DNA of 61,175 nucleotides, from contig CALVMF010000001.1 in the NCBI GenBank assembly GCA_944342125.1, positions 1-61,175 on the forward strand. The letters are read 5' to 3'. Under the pieces are notes generated by a model. It was not told where the DNA came from. It ran no database searches and saw only the letters and a program-made list of their open reading frames with translations. Origin of the DNA: an uncultured Bacilli bacterium. GTDB taxonomy: Bacteria > Bacillota_I > Bacilli_A > RFN20 > CAG-826. The position numbers and the translations under genes were made by a program. The stretch's first letter is position 1. Every line of letters begins with the position of its first letter. Shown here in pieces: positions 1 to 8,339 of this stretch.

Positions 1-95
1 ATAAAATCAACACCTAAAAGAGTCTCTTTGATGCGAGGTGAAATTTCGTTTAAATTGCCAATAGGAGAAGGGACTAAATATAAAGTATTAGCCAT
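1..95 (-). CDS. rsmI: 16S rRNA (cytidine-1402-2'-O)-methyltransferase RsmI, N-terminal fragment
   Basis: Only the first 31 codons lie in the window; the gene runs off the left edge. The visible start reads MANTLYLVPSPIGNLNEI, the typical RsmI N-terminus (LYLV.TPIGNL), which begins the SAM-binding tetrapyrrole-methylase fold. RsmI 2'-O-methylates C1402 of 16S rRNA in the ribosomal P site. The ATG overlaps the end of ricT by 8 nt, so the two are translationally coupled, as in the Bacillus dnaX-holB-yaaT-rsmI region. The yabA/yabB genes that separate them in Bacillus subtilis are missing here. Confidence 0.85.
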   Translation of the reverse strand, partial: MANTLYLVPSPIGNLNEISPRIKETLLGVDF

Positions 96-948
96 TTTTC
101 TTTTCTTTATTCATTTGCTGTGGCTTTTTAAAATTATTGGTACCACTTTGTTTAATATATTTTTTAACTTCATCTAAAGGCAAAAATTCAACATTATCAA
201 CCGAGCTAATCTTCACGATTTTTGTTAATACGTTATAACTATTAACCTTATAATCTTCGCCGTTATATTTAAATTGAGTATTTATCGCTGGAAATTCTTT
301 TTTCGCTTCGGTGTAGAAGTCATCTTCAAATTTTAAGCAGCACATTAATTTTCCACAAACGCCACTTAATTTAGGGATATTGATAGTTAACATTTGATTT
401 TTAGCTTTATTTAAAGAAACGCCTTCTTGGTTTGAATACATATAAGTGCAACATAAAGGAAGTCCACAAACGCCATACCCACCAACTAGCATTGCTCTTT
501 CTCTAGCAGTGATTTGTCTTAATTCAATTCGACACTTAAGATTGCTGGCTAATTTTTTAAGAAGTTCTCTAAAATCAACACGCTCTTCACTGAAGTAAGT
601 AAAAAGTATCTTTTCTCTATCAAGCGTATATTGAATTTTGACTATTCTCATATTGAGATTTAATTCTTTAACATATTTTTCAAAGATTTTTTTAGCAGAT
701 TGAATTTCTTCTTGGTTTTGTTTAAACACTGATAAATCGTTTTTAGTAGCTTTTCTTAAAATTGGTTTAATTTCTTTGTTAAAATTCACTTGGCTCATGT
801 CCATTTTTGGCGAAATCACCTTACCAAGTTCTTGACCAACAACTGTATCAACGACAACGAAACTTCCTTCTTCAATAGTTTCATCATCTGTTTGAAAATA
901 GTAACTCTTCTTGGAGTCTATAAATTTAACACTTATACAATAACTCAT
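88..948 (-). CDS. ricT: RicT/YaaT, PSP1-domain protein
   Basis: A 286-residue PSP1 protein. Two cysteine clusters are visible in the middle (CGLPLCC and CGKLMCC), typical of the iron-sulfur cluster-binding YaaT/RicT family. In Bacillus RicT works with RicA and RicF on RNase Y-dependent mRNA processing and on phosphorelay/competence control; neither partner is in this window. I chose the start MSYCISVKFIDSKKSYYF at 948 because it matches the family N-terminus and lies 1 nt beyond the holB stop. The longer reading from 981 would run inside holB and adds an unconserved leader. It sits between holB and rsmI, the usual order. Confidence 0.88.
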   Translation of the reverse strand: MSYCISVKFIDSKKSYYFQTDDETIEEGSFVVVDTVVGQELGKVISPKMDMSQVNFNKEIKPILRKATKNDLSVFKQNQEEIQSAKKIFEKYVKELNLNMRIVKIQYTLDREKILFTYFSEERVDFRELLKKLASNLKCRIELRQITARERAMLVGGYGVCGLPLCCTYMYSNQEGVSLNKAKNQMLTINIPKLSGVCGKLMCCLKFEDDFYTEAKKEFPAINTQFKYNGEDYKVNSYNVLTKIVKISSVDNVEFLPLDEVKKYIKQSGTNNFKKPQQMNKEKKNG

Positions 949-949
949 A

Positions 950-1921
950 TTACTTACCAAAAATCTTATTAAATGTATCAAAAGTTAACAAATTTAAATT
1001 AAGGTTGTAATTAATTTCATTGCGTGCATTCATTAAAATTAATACTTTGTCTTCAATTGAACTTAAATTTATCAACTTGCTTAATATTTTATCATATTTC
1101 TCTAAGACAGTTTGCTCTTTATATTTGACCTTTAAGGCTTCTTTAAAGAAAAGAATTAAAATATCAAAAAACTCACGATATTCTGTTTTCTCTTTTATGG
1201 TTTTATTAACAACGTTCAGTTCGTAGGAAAGCAGTTCCGGATAGTTATTTGAAAGGTCTAAAGTATGTGTTGCAAGGTCGACTATTTTTAATAGCTTACT
1301 GTTTGTTGAATTTTCTTTAATTAGTTCTGCATCATTAAATAAAAATGATAAAATTTCCGCTTTCTCTTCATCAACTCCTAAAGAAATTGCATCAAAAATT
1401 AGAGCATCTTGAGGAAGTAAAGTGAAATGAACGGTTTGAACACGACTTAGAATTGTTGGTAATAATCTTTTATCATTTTCGGTCGTTAAAAGCGCGTAGC
1501 AATCTTCAAGGGGTTCTTCTAAAAATTTCAACAAAGCATTAGTTGCATCTAAACTTAAGTTTTCTATCAAATTAATGATATAAACTTTTTTGTTAGTTTT
1601 TTCACTAGCTGTTTTAGAAAATTCTTCTTCTAAATTACGAATCTCGTTAATTTTAATTGGTCCTTTTTTGGTATCGAAAACACGCAAATCAACATAATTT
1701 TCTTCAAAAACTCTTTTTAAAATTAATGAATCTTCAGGAGCAAAAGGAGAACTATCAGGGTCTATAATACTGGCTGCTAAAAATTTAGAAATATTTAAAA
1801 GTGGAGTGCCTTTTTCTCCAACAAGAAGATAAGCATGAAAAATTTTCTTTTGATAAAGAGCGTTCTCAAAAATTTTATAAGGTATTTTCTGATATATTTT
1901 TAGATATTCAACGTAATTCAT
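950..1921 (-). CDS. holB: DNA polymerase III subunit delta'
   Basis: A 323-residue clamp-loader subunit. The N-terminal AAA+ module is recognisable (HAYLLVGEKGTPLL near residue 30, ALLKFLEEPLEDCYALLTT near 135, LLPTILSRVQTV near 155). The Walker A lysine-threonine is absent, as expected for delta', which does not hydrolyse ATP; DnaX supplies that. The C-terminal part is poorly conserved and helical. It overlaps tmk by 14 nt upstream and is followed directly by ricT, so it belongs to the dnaX operon. The family is clear from the SRC-like sensor (SRV) and the operon position. Confidence 0.9.
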   Translation of the reverse strand: MNYVEYLKIYQKIPYKIFENALYQKKIFHAYLLVGEKGTPLLNISKFLAASIIDPDSSPFAPEDSLILKRVFEENYVDLRVFDTKKGPIKINEIRNLEEEFSKTASEKTNKKVYIINLIENLSLDATNALLKFLEEPLEDCYALLTTENDKRLLPTILSRVQTVHFTLLPQDALIFDAISLGVDEEKAEILSFLFNDAELIKENSTNSKLLKIVDLATHTLDLSNNYPELLSYELNVVNKTIKEKTEYREFFDILILFFKEALKVKYKEQTVLEKYDKILSKLINLSSIEDKVLILMNARNEINYNLNLNLLTFDTFNKIFGK

Positions 1922-2534
1922 TTAATTTCTTTTTTAAGATTTGATATGTGTTTTCGATTACTTCGTTTAATGGTTTTGAAGCATCGATAACTATAAAGCG
2001 GTTTTTGTTGTTTGCCACTATCTTTTTAAATGTTTCGTATACTTTATCGTGAAAATTCTCGTTTTCGTTGTCTAAACGATCGGCAACCCTTTTTTTATCA
2101 CTATTAACTCTAGATAAACCTATTTCAGGTGAGACATCAAAAAACAGTGAAATATCAGGATAGGTGTTTTCGGTCGCAAAAAGATTAATATTTAAAACAT
2201 TTTCAACGCCAAGATTACGACCGCCACCTTGATAGGCTAAACTTGAATCAATAAATCTATCGCAAAGCACAATTTTTCCTTCCTTTAATGCAGGCCAGAT
2301 TTTCTCGACAAGATGTTGACGTCTACTAGCAGCATATAAAAGAGCTTCAGTTCGAGGATCAAGTGCAGTGTTGGAATTATCTAAGATAATATCGCGAATT
2401 TTTTCAGCAATAGGAGTGCCACCAGGTTCTCTGGTTAAGAGCACATCAAAATTATCTTTTAAAAGTTTTTCGTAAACTGATTTGATAACTGTGCTTTTTC
2501 CGCTTCCATCAGGACCTTCAAAAGTTATAAACAT
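1908..2534 (-). CDS. tmk: Thymidylate kinase
   Basis: A 208-residue dTMP kinase making dTDP for DNA synthesis. The P-loop FEGPDGSGKST is at residues 5-15, the substrate segment LTREPGGTP at about 35-43, and the DR(F)IDSSLAYQG motif at about 92-102. The length is normal for the family. It is the fourth gene of the dnaX-ybaB-recR-tmk-holB operon, ends 14 nt inside holB, and starts 12 nt after recR. An AGGGGGA Shine-Dalgarno sequence precedes its ATG. This gene order is widely shared in Firmicutes. Confidence 0.95.
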   Translation of the reverse strand: MFITFEGPDGSGKSTVIKSVYEKLLKDNFDVLLTREPGGTPIAEKIRDIILDNSNTALDPRTEALLYAASRRQHLVEKIWPALKEGKIVLCDRFIDSSLAYQGGGRNLGVENVLNINLFATENTYPDISLFFDVSPEIGLSRVNSDKKRVADRLDNENENFHDKVYETFKKIVANNKNRFIVIDASKPLNEVIENTYQILKKKLNELR

Positions 2535-2546
2535 AAATTTATCCCC

Positions 2547-3146
2547 CTATTTAAGTTTTGTTCGACCATTTAAAGCTTTTTCTAGCGTTAACGAATCGAT
2601 ATATTCAAAAGAAGCGCCAATTGGCATACCATAAGCAAGCCTTGTAATATTAATGTTTTCATCGGCAAAAATTTTGCTTAAATATAAAGCGGTAATTTCG
2701 CCTTCTGGTGTCGCATTTGTCGCAATTATCAACTCTTTAATGCCTTCTTTTTTAATTCTATCTGCCAATTCATTAATTTTGAGAGTCTCTGGAGTAATGT
2801 TTTTACTAGGATTAATTAAACCGCCTAAAACATGAAATACACCATTAAAATTTCCTATTTTTTCAAAAGGCAAAATATCTTTAGATTGAGCAACGACTAT
2901 ACAAGTTTCGTGATTTCTTGATGAATCTTGACAAATAGAACAAACTGACTCATCAGTTAAAACACCACATATTGGACAAGGATGAATCTTTTCTTTGACA
3001 TCTTCAATGTTTTTAATTAAAAGTTTAACATCATTTTCATCCATATCTAAAAGAGCGTATGCCATACGCTCAGCGGTTTTGCTTCCAATAGAAGGGAAAA
3101 GCGAAAAGGAATCTGCTAGATTTTCAACTGGTTTTAAATCCTTCAT
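2547..3146 (-). CDS. recR: Recombination mediator RecR
   Basis: A 199-residue RecR, which acts with RecF/RecO to load RecA at gaps. Visible in order are the helix-hairpin-helix region (LFPSIGSKTAERMAYALL, residues 16-33), the four-cysteine zinc finger (CPICGVLTDESVCSIC, about 57-72), the Toprim segment starting CIVVAQSKDI, and the C-terminal LAYGMPIGASFEYIDSLTL. Length and order are canonical. The start is immediately next to the ybaB stop, and it is co-transcribed with dnaX and tmk. Confidence 0.95.
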   Translation of the reverse strand: MKDLKPVENLADSFSLFPSIGSKTAERMAYALLDMDENDVKLLIKNIEDVKEKIHPCPICGVLTDESVCSICQDSSRNHETCIVVAQSKDILPFEKIGNFNGVFHVLGGLINPSKNITPETLKINELADRIKKEGIKELIIATNATPEGEITALYLSKIFADENINITRLAYGMPIGASFEYIDSLTLEKALNGRTKLK

Positions 3147-3452
3147 CTAGAAAGGAAATCCTCCAGTACGATTTGCTTGTTGGAATTTGTTAGCTAATTC
3201 ATCTTCAGCTTCACTAATTTGATCTTTACAGCCGTTATAAGCGATTTTTATCATTTCGATTAAATCTTCTTTTTCTTTAAGTAATTCATCGTCAAGAATT
3301 TCAATATTAACCATTTCGAGGTTGCCTTTTAAAGTAACGCTAATTGCACCGTTAGCAGTATTAGTGAATTCTTTTTCTTCTAGAAGTTTATGTTCTTTTT
3401 CATATTGTCTTTGCAATTTTTGCATTGCTTGGACCATTTGTTGCATGTTCAT
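3147..3452 (-). CDS. YbaB/EbfC nucleoid-associated protein
   Basis: A 101-residue YbaB/EbfC family protein, a small dimeric DNA-binding protein nearly always encoded between dnaX and recR. It begins MNMQQMVQAMQKLQRQYEKE, the usual long N-terminal helix, and ends NKFQQANRTGGFPF, a typical glycine-rich tail. The second half holds the small beta-sheet (GAISVTLKGNLEMVNIEI). Its spacing of 14 nt to dnaX and 0 nt to recR supports co-expression. The molecular role in this lineage is unknown. Confidence 0.92.
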   Translation of the reverse strand: MNMQQMVQAMQKLQRQYEKEHKLLEEKEFTNTANGAISVTLKGNLEMVNIEILDDELLKEKEDLIEMIKIAYNGCKDQISEAEDELANKFQQANRTGGFPF

Positions 3453-3466
3453 AAATTAAATCTCCT

Positions 3467-5152
3467 TTAAAATAGTTTTTTATCTTCAATTTCAGCTTTT
3501 TTAGGTAAGTGATTAAGCTCTTGTAAATTTCTATATTTTTTAATTAGTTCAGTAGAAACATCACGATTTAATGCGTAAACACATACTTTTCTGCCCAAAA
3601 CTTTTTTTACTAATTTACCCAAACCTTCTTGATTTGACTTAATATTAATTTTTTTAGCAGTTGAAGGATAATCACAAATTAAAATTAAATTGGAATTAGT
3701 GAGAATGTATGGTCTAGCATCTAATAGAAGTGAAGCGTAAGTCCCTTCGTTAGGGTCATTAACTAATTGATTAAAAGCCGACCATCTTTGAGTAATTAAT
3801 TTTCTCTCATCTTTATCTGAAATAATTGTTAACTTAATTAAATCATCAAGGGAAACTTCGTTATATTCTCCATCTGTAGCTAAAACACTGAATTCAGTAG
3901 ATGATGGTTTTAACTTAATTTCAACCTCTTGTTTTGTGACTGGAACAGGTTCAACTTTAGGCGTACTTTGTGAAATATATTGAGGTTTTGCGGGATTTTC
4001 TTTAGAAATCTGAGAAACTTGGTTACTTTGTTGCACAGAGCCAGTAACAACACTTGGTTGGACATTTTCGCCTTTAATATCACTTTCTAAAAGTTTTAAT
4101 AAGTAAATTTCAAATAAGAAATTAGGATCTGATGTAGTTTTGAATTCGCTTTGACACTTAAGCAAAATATCGATAAATGACAGTAGTTGAGGCTCAGAGA
4201 ATTTAAGCATAATTTCTCTAGCATCTTCTTCTTTAGAAGAAATGATTAAACTTTTATCTCTTGTTTTTAAATAAACCAAAGAATCTTTTAAAAGAGAAAG
4301 AAGCTCATTCACTAAGCGTGAAAGATCGACGCTTCTAGAAACAAAATCTTCAAAAGTTTTTAAAACACGTAATGTGTTTTTGTTTCTAATATCTTCAAGT
4401 AGGCGAATTTTTTCTTCGCTTGATACCAAGCCAAACATATTGATTACATCATCTTCTTGGATGTCGTTACCTGAATAAGAAATAACTTGATCAAGAATAG
4501 ATAGAGCATCTCTTGCTCCGCCATTTGCTAACTCAACAATCAAATTAATCGCATCGTTACTAGCCATTAGGTTTTCTTCTTTAAGCACGCGAACGATTAA
4601 CTCTTTTAAATCAGCATCTCCAATTTTCTTAAACTCATATCTTTGACATCTACTTAAGATAGTTGGTAAAAGTTTATAAGGCTCAGTAGTACACAAGATG
4701 AATACGACATAACTTGGTGGTTCTTCAAGAGTCTTTAGCAAAGCATTAAAGGCACTATTTGTCATCATATGGACTTCATCGATGATATAGACTTTATATT
4801 TTCCTTTTATAGGAGCGTATTTAACTTTTTCAATTAATTCTCTTACTTCATCAACTCCGCTATTACTGGCGGCGTCAATTTCAATAACATCAGGATGCGA
4901 TCCTTCGCTAATCGCATAACAACTCGAACAATTATTACAAATATGTCCTAATCCTTCTTCACAGTTTAAGGCTTTAGCAAAAAGTCGAGCAACGCTGGTT
5001 TTTCCTGTGCCACGAGGTCCGCTAAAAAGATATGCATGTGAAATCTTTTGCATTTTTAAAGAGTTGACCAAAGTTTGTTTTACTGCGTTTTGGCCAACAA
5101 GTTCATCGAAATTTTTACTTCTATATTTACGATATAATGCTAAATACGACAT
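3467..5152 (-). CDS. dnaX: DNA polymerase III subunits gamma/tau
   Basis: A 561-residue clamp-loader ATPase. Visible are Walker A GPRGTGKTS (about residue 45), the zinc-binding cysteines CNNCSSC (about 72-78), Walker B IIDEVH, the SRC sensor (ILSRCQRYEFK) and the LLKTLEEPP segment. A Gln/Ser/Pro-rich linker (around 375-405) leads to a tau-like C-terminal domain. It is the first gene of the leftward operon and diverges from prfA across 138 nt. AAAGG precedes the ATG. I see no slippery A-run that would suggest a programmed gamma/tau frameshift, so probably only the tau form is made. Confidence 0.95.
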   Translation of the reverse strand: MSYLALYRKYRSKNFDELVGQNAVKQTLVNSLKMQKISHAYLFSGPRGTGKTSVARLFAKALNCEEGLGHICNNCSSCYAISEGSHPDVIEIDAASNSGVDEVRELIEKVKYAPIKGKYKVYIIDEVHMMTNSAFNALLKTLEEPPSYVVFILCTTEPYKLLPTILSRCQRYEFKKIGDADLKELIVRVLKEENLMASNDAINLIVELANGGARDALSILDQVISYSGNDIQEDDVINMFGLVSSEEKIRLLEDIRNKNTLRVLKTFEDFVSRSVDLSRLVNELLSLLKDSLVYLKTRDKSLIISSKEEDAREIMLKFSEPQLLSFIDILLKCQSEFKTTSDPNFLFEIYLLKLLESDIKGENVQPSVVTGSVQQSNQVSQISKENPAKPQYISQSTPKVEPVPVTKQEVEIKLKPSSTEFSVLATDGEYNEVSLDDLIKLTIISDKDERKLITQRWSAFNQLVNDPNEGTYASLLLDARPYILTNSNLILICDYPSTAKKINIKSNQEGLGKLVKKVLGRKVCVYALNRDVSTELIKKYRNLQELNHLPKKAEIEDKKLF

Positions 5153-5169
5153 CTGAAATACCTTTAATA

Positions 5170-5198
5170 ATTATACACGTTTATAAAGGTCTTAAAAA
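5170..5198 (-). promoter_or_regulatory. Promoter of the dnaX operon
   Basis: On the minus strand a perfect -10 box TATAAT lies at 5175-5170, 18 nt before the dnaX ATG, with a weak T-rich -35 about 17 nt further upstream. The AAAGG Shine-Dalgarno sits between. Position and hexamer are seen; activity is inferred. Confidence 0.55.
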
Positions 5199-5240
5199 AG
5201 ATTATTCTTGTATTGGGAACGGCAGTTTTAAGACAAAGAT

Positions 5241-5268
5241 TTAAAATTTAGTCATGATTTTGTATAAT
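5241..5268 (+). promoter_or_regulatory. Promoter of the prfA operon
   Basis: A perfect -10 TATAAT at 5263-5268 is followed by CGGAGG and the prfA ATG at 5291. The -35 is weak (TTAAAA at 5241-5246, 16-nt spacer). It diverges from the dnaX promoter. Confidence 0.55.
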
Positions 5269-5290
5269 TCATGGGCTCGGAGGTTTATTT

Positions 5291-6376
5291 ATGGATAAAA
5301 GTATGCGCGATAGATTAATTACAAGTGAAAAAAGAATCAATGAAATTGATAATCTTTTGCTTGAACCTGAAACCACGAGCGATATGAACGCTTTTAAAAA
5401 ACTTAATAAAGAGAGAAGTCAACTTGAACCAATTGTTAATAAATTTCATGACTTTTTATATGCTGAACAAAATAAAAACGATGCTTTGTTGATGTGCAAT
5501 GACAAAGACCCTGAAATTGCAATGATGGGGAAAGAAGAACTCAAGAAAAACGAAACTCTACTTGAACAAATTGAAGAAGAATTAAAGATTTTATTACTTC
5601 CAAAAGATCCAAACGATGGGAAGGACATTATTTTTGAAATCAAAGGTGCTGTTGGTGGTGATGAAGCCAATATCTTTGCAGGCGATTTATTTAGAATGTA
5701 TATAAGATATTGCGAAACTAAGGGGTGGCACACAAAAATCCTTGATGAATCTCCAACCGGTGTTGGCGGATATTCATATGTATCTTTTGTGGTAAGTGGA
5801 GATGACGCTTATTCTCGACTTAAATTTGAAAGTGGTGTCCATAGAGTTCAAAGAGTTCCAAAGACAGAAGCGAATGGAAGAATTCATACTTCAACCGCCA
5901 CAGTTGTAGTTATGCCACAAGTTGAAACAAACGAAATCAACATTAATCCTGCTGATTTAAAGGTTGATAGATATAGATCTCAAGGAGCAGGTGGTCAAAA
6001 CGTTAATAAAACAGAATCTGCTGTTCGTATAACCCACATTCCTACTGGTATTGTTGTATCTTGTCAAACGGAAAAGTCACAAATTCAAAACCATGAAATC
6101 TGTATGCAAATGTTAGCTTCAAAACTTGCTCAATTAGAAGAAGAAAAGAAAGAGAAAACTGAAGCACAATACCGTAGCAAAATAGGAAGTGGAGACCGTA
6201 ACGAAAAAATTAGAACATATAACTATCCTCAAAATCGTGTTACCGACCATCGAATCGGCTTTACAATTCAGCAACTTGATAGAGTAATAAATGGTGATTT
6301 AGATCCAATTATTGATGCTTTAATTAACTACGATCAAGAGCAAAAAATTGCTGGAAATAAAGATGGAATTAACTAA
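5291..6376 (+). CDS. prfA: Peptide chain release factor 1
   Basis: A 361-residue RF1 that terminates at UAA/UAG. The class-specific codon-recognition tripeptide is PKT (in RVPKTEANGRIHTS, about residues 187-200). The catalytic GGQ is in SQGAGGQNVNKTES, about 229-242. Length is typical. A GGAGG lies 8 nt before the ATG. It is followed by the methyltransferase that modifies its GGQ glutamine (prmC), overlapping by 14 nt, an arrangement conserved across Firmicutes. Confidence 0.97.
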   Translation: MDKSMRDRLITSEKRINEIDNLLLEPETTSDMNAFKKLNKERSQLEPIVNKFHDFLYAEQNKNDALLMCNDKDPEIAMMGKEELKKNETLLEQIEEELKILLLPKDPNDGKDIIFEIKGAVGGDEANIFAGDLFRMYIRYCETKGWHTKILDESPTGVGGYSYVSFVVSGDDAYSRLKFESGVHRVQRVPKTEANGRIHTSTATVVVMPQVETNEININPADLKVDRYRSQGAGGQNVNKTESAVRITHIPTGIVVSCQTEKSQIQNHEICMQMLASKLAQLEEEKKEKTEAQYRSKIGSGDRNEKIRTYNYPQNRVTDHRIGFTIQQLDRVINGDLDPIIDALINYDQEQKIAGNKDGIN

Positions 6377-7232
6377 TCGAGAGATATTTTTCTTAGCCAA
6401 AGAAGAGATTAAAAAACGAGATTTGGAACTTAGCGACAGCGAAATTGTTAGTCTTTTAGAACATGTAAATAATTTCAAAAATTATACTGAATTTTCATTA
6501 AATTTTGATAAAAACTGCGCAAATCCCCAATATTTTTACGATTTATTTAATAAAATAATCAACGGAGAGCCTTTACAATACGTTTTAAAATCAGCTCCAT
6601 TTCACGATTTTAATTTATATGTTGATAAAAGAGTTTTAATACCAAGAGTAGAGACCGAACAACTTTGTTTAAAAGTATTAGAAAAATTAAAGATTTTTAA
6701 TCTAAAAGTTAATACCGCCCTAGATATGTGTACTGGTTCAGGCTGCATAGCTTTATTTATAAAAAAGAATTTAAAAGATGTTAATGTTTATGCAAGCGAT
6801 ATTTCAGAAGATGCTTTAGATGTCGCTATAAAAAACGCTAAAAATAATAAACTTGCAATTAATTTTATTAAAAGTGACAAAACAGATTTTATTATTAAAG
6901 AGAATTTAAAATTTGACTTACTTGTTTCTAATCCGCCTTATGTAGAAAAGTTAGAAAATATAGAAGAAAAAGTAAGAAAATACGAACCATTAAATTCTAT
7001 TTATTCAAAAGACGGAACAGCATTTTATGAAAATGTGTTTCTAAATTATCAAAAGATTATGAATGATGAATTTTTAATGGCTTTTGAGATTAATTACGAT
7101 CAAGAAGAAAAACTTACTAATTTAATTTATAAATATTTTAAAAAAGATATAGAATTTTCTTTTGAAAAGGATTTATACGGGTTAACTAGATTCCTTTTTA
7201 TTTATCGAGGCGACAAAAAATGCAAATTTTAG
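6363..7232 (+). CDS. prmC: Release-factor glutamine methyltransferase
   Basis: A 289-residue SAM-dependent methyltransferase that N5-methylates the GGQ glutamine of RF1 and RF2. Motif I is DMCTGSGCIALF (about 126-137) and the diagnostic NPPY sits in LLVSNPPYVE (about 190-199). The N-terminal helical domain is also present. I chose ATG 6363 over TTG 6348 because the GG-rich segment GCTGGAAATAAAG is correctly spaced for the ATG. It overlaps prfA by 14 nt and tsaC by 13 nt. Both of its substrates, RF1 and RF2, are encoded in this window. Confidence 0.93.
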   Translation: MELTNREIFFLAKEEIKKRDLELSDSEIVSLLEHVNNFKNYTEFSLNFDKNCANPQYFYDLFNKIINGEPLQYVLKSAPFHDFNLYVDKRVLIPRVETEQLCLKVLEKLKIFNLKVNTALDMCTGSGCIALFIKKNLKDVNVYASDISEDALDVAIKNAKNNKLAINFIKSDKTDFIIKENLKFDLLVSNPPYVEKLENIEEKVRKYEPLNSIYSKDGTAFYENVFLNYQKIMNDEFLMAFEINYDQEEKLTNLIYKYFKKDIEFSFEKDLYGLTRFLFIYRGDKKCKF

Positions 7233-7825
7233 AGAAAAACGATTTAAAAAAATGCGTTGATATATTAAATGCAAATGAGCTTTTGGCTTTTCCTACTGAA
7301 ACCGTTTTTGGTCTTGGAATTAAAGCGACTTCAGAAGAAAATTATCTAAAGCTTGTTAAGGCTAAGAAAAGACCAAGCGACAAACCTTTTACGCTTATGT
7401 GCTCAAAAGTAGAGGATTTTGATAAAATTTGTGAAATTAATGAACTTACGCAAAAAATTATTCAAAAATTTATGCCTGGACCAATAACTCTCATATTAAA
7501 AACCAAAAAAGATGTACCACATTTTCTTGATTTAGGCAGTGGCTATGTTGGAGTAAGAATACCAGATGATAAATTTATTTTAAAAATGATTTCGGAAGCG
7601 GGATCTCCTTTACTTGTACCAAGTGCAAATATTTCATCCTTTCCGCCAGCAAAAAATGAAAAAGAAGTAATCGCATATTTTGGGGATGAGATTAGTGGAG
7701 TTGTTAAAGGAGAGTGCTCTAATGGGGTTGCTTCCTCAATCTTTAAAATCGAAAATAGTAATATAATAGAGCTTAGAAAAGGACCAATTTCTTTAGCAGA
7801 AGTTTTGGAGGTGTGTAAAAAATGA
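7220..7825 (+). CDS. L-threonylcarbamoyladenylate synthase (YrdC/Sua5 domain)
   Basis: A 201-residue protein made of the YrdC domain only, as in TsaC; the extra C-terminal Sua5 domain of longer homologs is absent. It makes threonylcarbamoyl-AMP from Thr, bicarbonate and ATP for t6A37 tRNA modification. Visible are LLAFPTETVFGLGIKA (residues 20-35), KAKKRPSDKPFTLM (about 50-63), FMPGPITLIL, GYVGVRIPD, PLLVPSANISSFPPA and the ending LRKGP. It is coupled to prmC and rpiB by short overlaps, as in the B. subtilis prfA-prmC-ywlC-rpiB neighbourhood. Confidence 0.92.
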   Translation: MQILEKNDLKKCVDILNANELLAFPTETVFGLGIKATSEENYLKLVKAKKRPSDKPFTLMCSKVEDFDKICEINELTQKIIQKFMPGPITLILKTKKDVPHFLDLGSGYVGVRIPDDKFILKMISEAGSPLLVPSANISSFPPAKNEKEVIAYFGDEISGVVKGECSNGVASSIFKIENSNIIELRKGPISLAEVLEVCKK

Positions 7826-8268
7826 CGATTGTATTAGCTAGTGATCATGGAGGATTTGAAGCCAAAAACGAATTAAAAAAACACTTATTAGAAAAAGGAT
7901 ATAGTATTTTAGATGATGGAACTTTTTCTTTAGAAAGTTGCAACTACGCAGAGTATGGATTAAGAGCTGCTGAAGATGTTGCCAAAGGGAAAGCAGATTT
8001 TGGAGTTGTAATTTGTAGTAGTGGTGAAGGAATAAGTATCGCGGCTAATAAAGTAAAAGGGATAAGATGCGGAATCGGATATAACGATGATGTTGCTCAT
8101 CTTTTAAGAGAACACAATAATGCAAATATGATTGCTTTTGGTGCAAAGTTTATGACCAGCGAAGAAATTGTTAAAAGAACTGATATCTTTTTAAGCTCAT
8201 CATTTGAAGGTGGAAGACACGAAAAACGTGTTCAAACCATTGAAAACTACGAAAATAAAAAAAATTAA
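7822..8268 (+). CDS. rpiB: Ribose-5-phosphate isomerase B
   Basis: A 148-residue RpiB/LacAB-type isomerase interconverting ribose-5-P and ribulose-5-P. The signature segments are VLASDHGGFEAKNELKKHL (residues 4-22), the catalytic-cysteine loop GVVICSSGEGISIAANKV (about 60-77), and HNNANMIAFGAKF. The start ATGA overlaps the tsaC stop. It is the last gene of the prfA cluster, and the comFA leader begins 22 nt downstream with no visible terminator. Confidence 0.94.
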   Translation: MTIVLASDHGGFEAKNELKKHLLEKGYSILDDGTFSLESCNYAEYGLRAAEDVAKGKADFGVVICSSGEGISIAANKVKGIRCGIGYNDDVAHLLREHNNANMIAFGAKFMTSEEIVKRTDIFLSSSFEGGRHEKRVQTIENYENKKN

Positions 8269-8290
8269 AAACTTTTTTACAAAATTTTTA

Positions 8291-8331
8291 AAAATTTAAA
8301 TAGTAATCACCTTCTAATATAGTGAAAGGAG
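8291..8331 (+). repeat. comFA leader, copy A of a 41-bp exact repeat (promoter plus Shine-Dalgarno)
   Basis: Bases 8291-8331 recur exactly, reverse-complemented, at 48521-48561. The unit contains TAGTAATCACC, then TTCTAATATAG, then GTGAAAGGAG. Similarity continues at lower identity upstream (AAAACTTTTTTA) and downstream into the first codons. Copy A ends in the Shine-Dalgarno sequence of comFA. It is therefore probably a promoter/leader, possibly for a competence-specific sigma factor or activator, but no known box is obvious to me. Confidence 0.8.
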
Positions 8332-8339
8332 GTATTTTT

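Noticed and set aside
790..972. Reading frames opposite to or in other frames of clear genes (for example 790-972, 58576-58782)
   Set aside because: They lie wholly within well-identified genes on the other strand or frame and show no protein features.
950..981. An upstream start for ricT at 981
   Set aside because: It would lie inside holB and adds an unconserved MIHLIRF leader; MSYC at 948 matches the family.
5153..5290. A 4.5S/SRP RNA gene next to dnaX, as in Bacillus
   Set aside because: The conserved apical-loop bases (GGAAGGA with AGCAG) are absent on both strands; the gap is filled by two divergent promoters.
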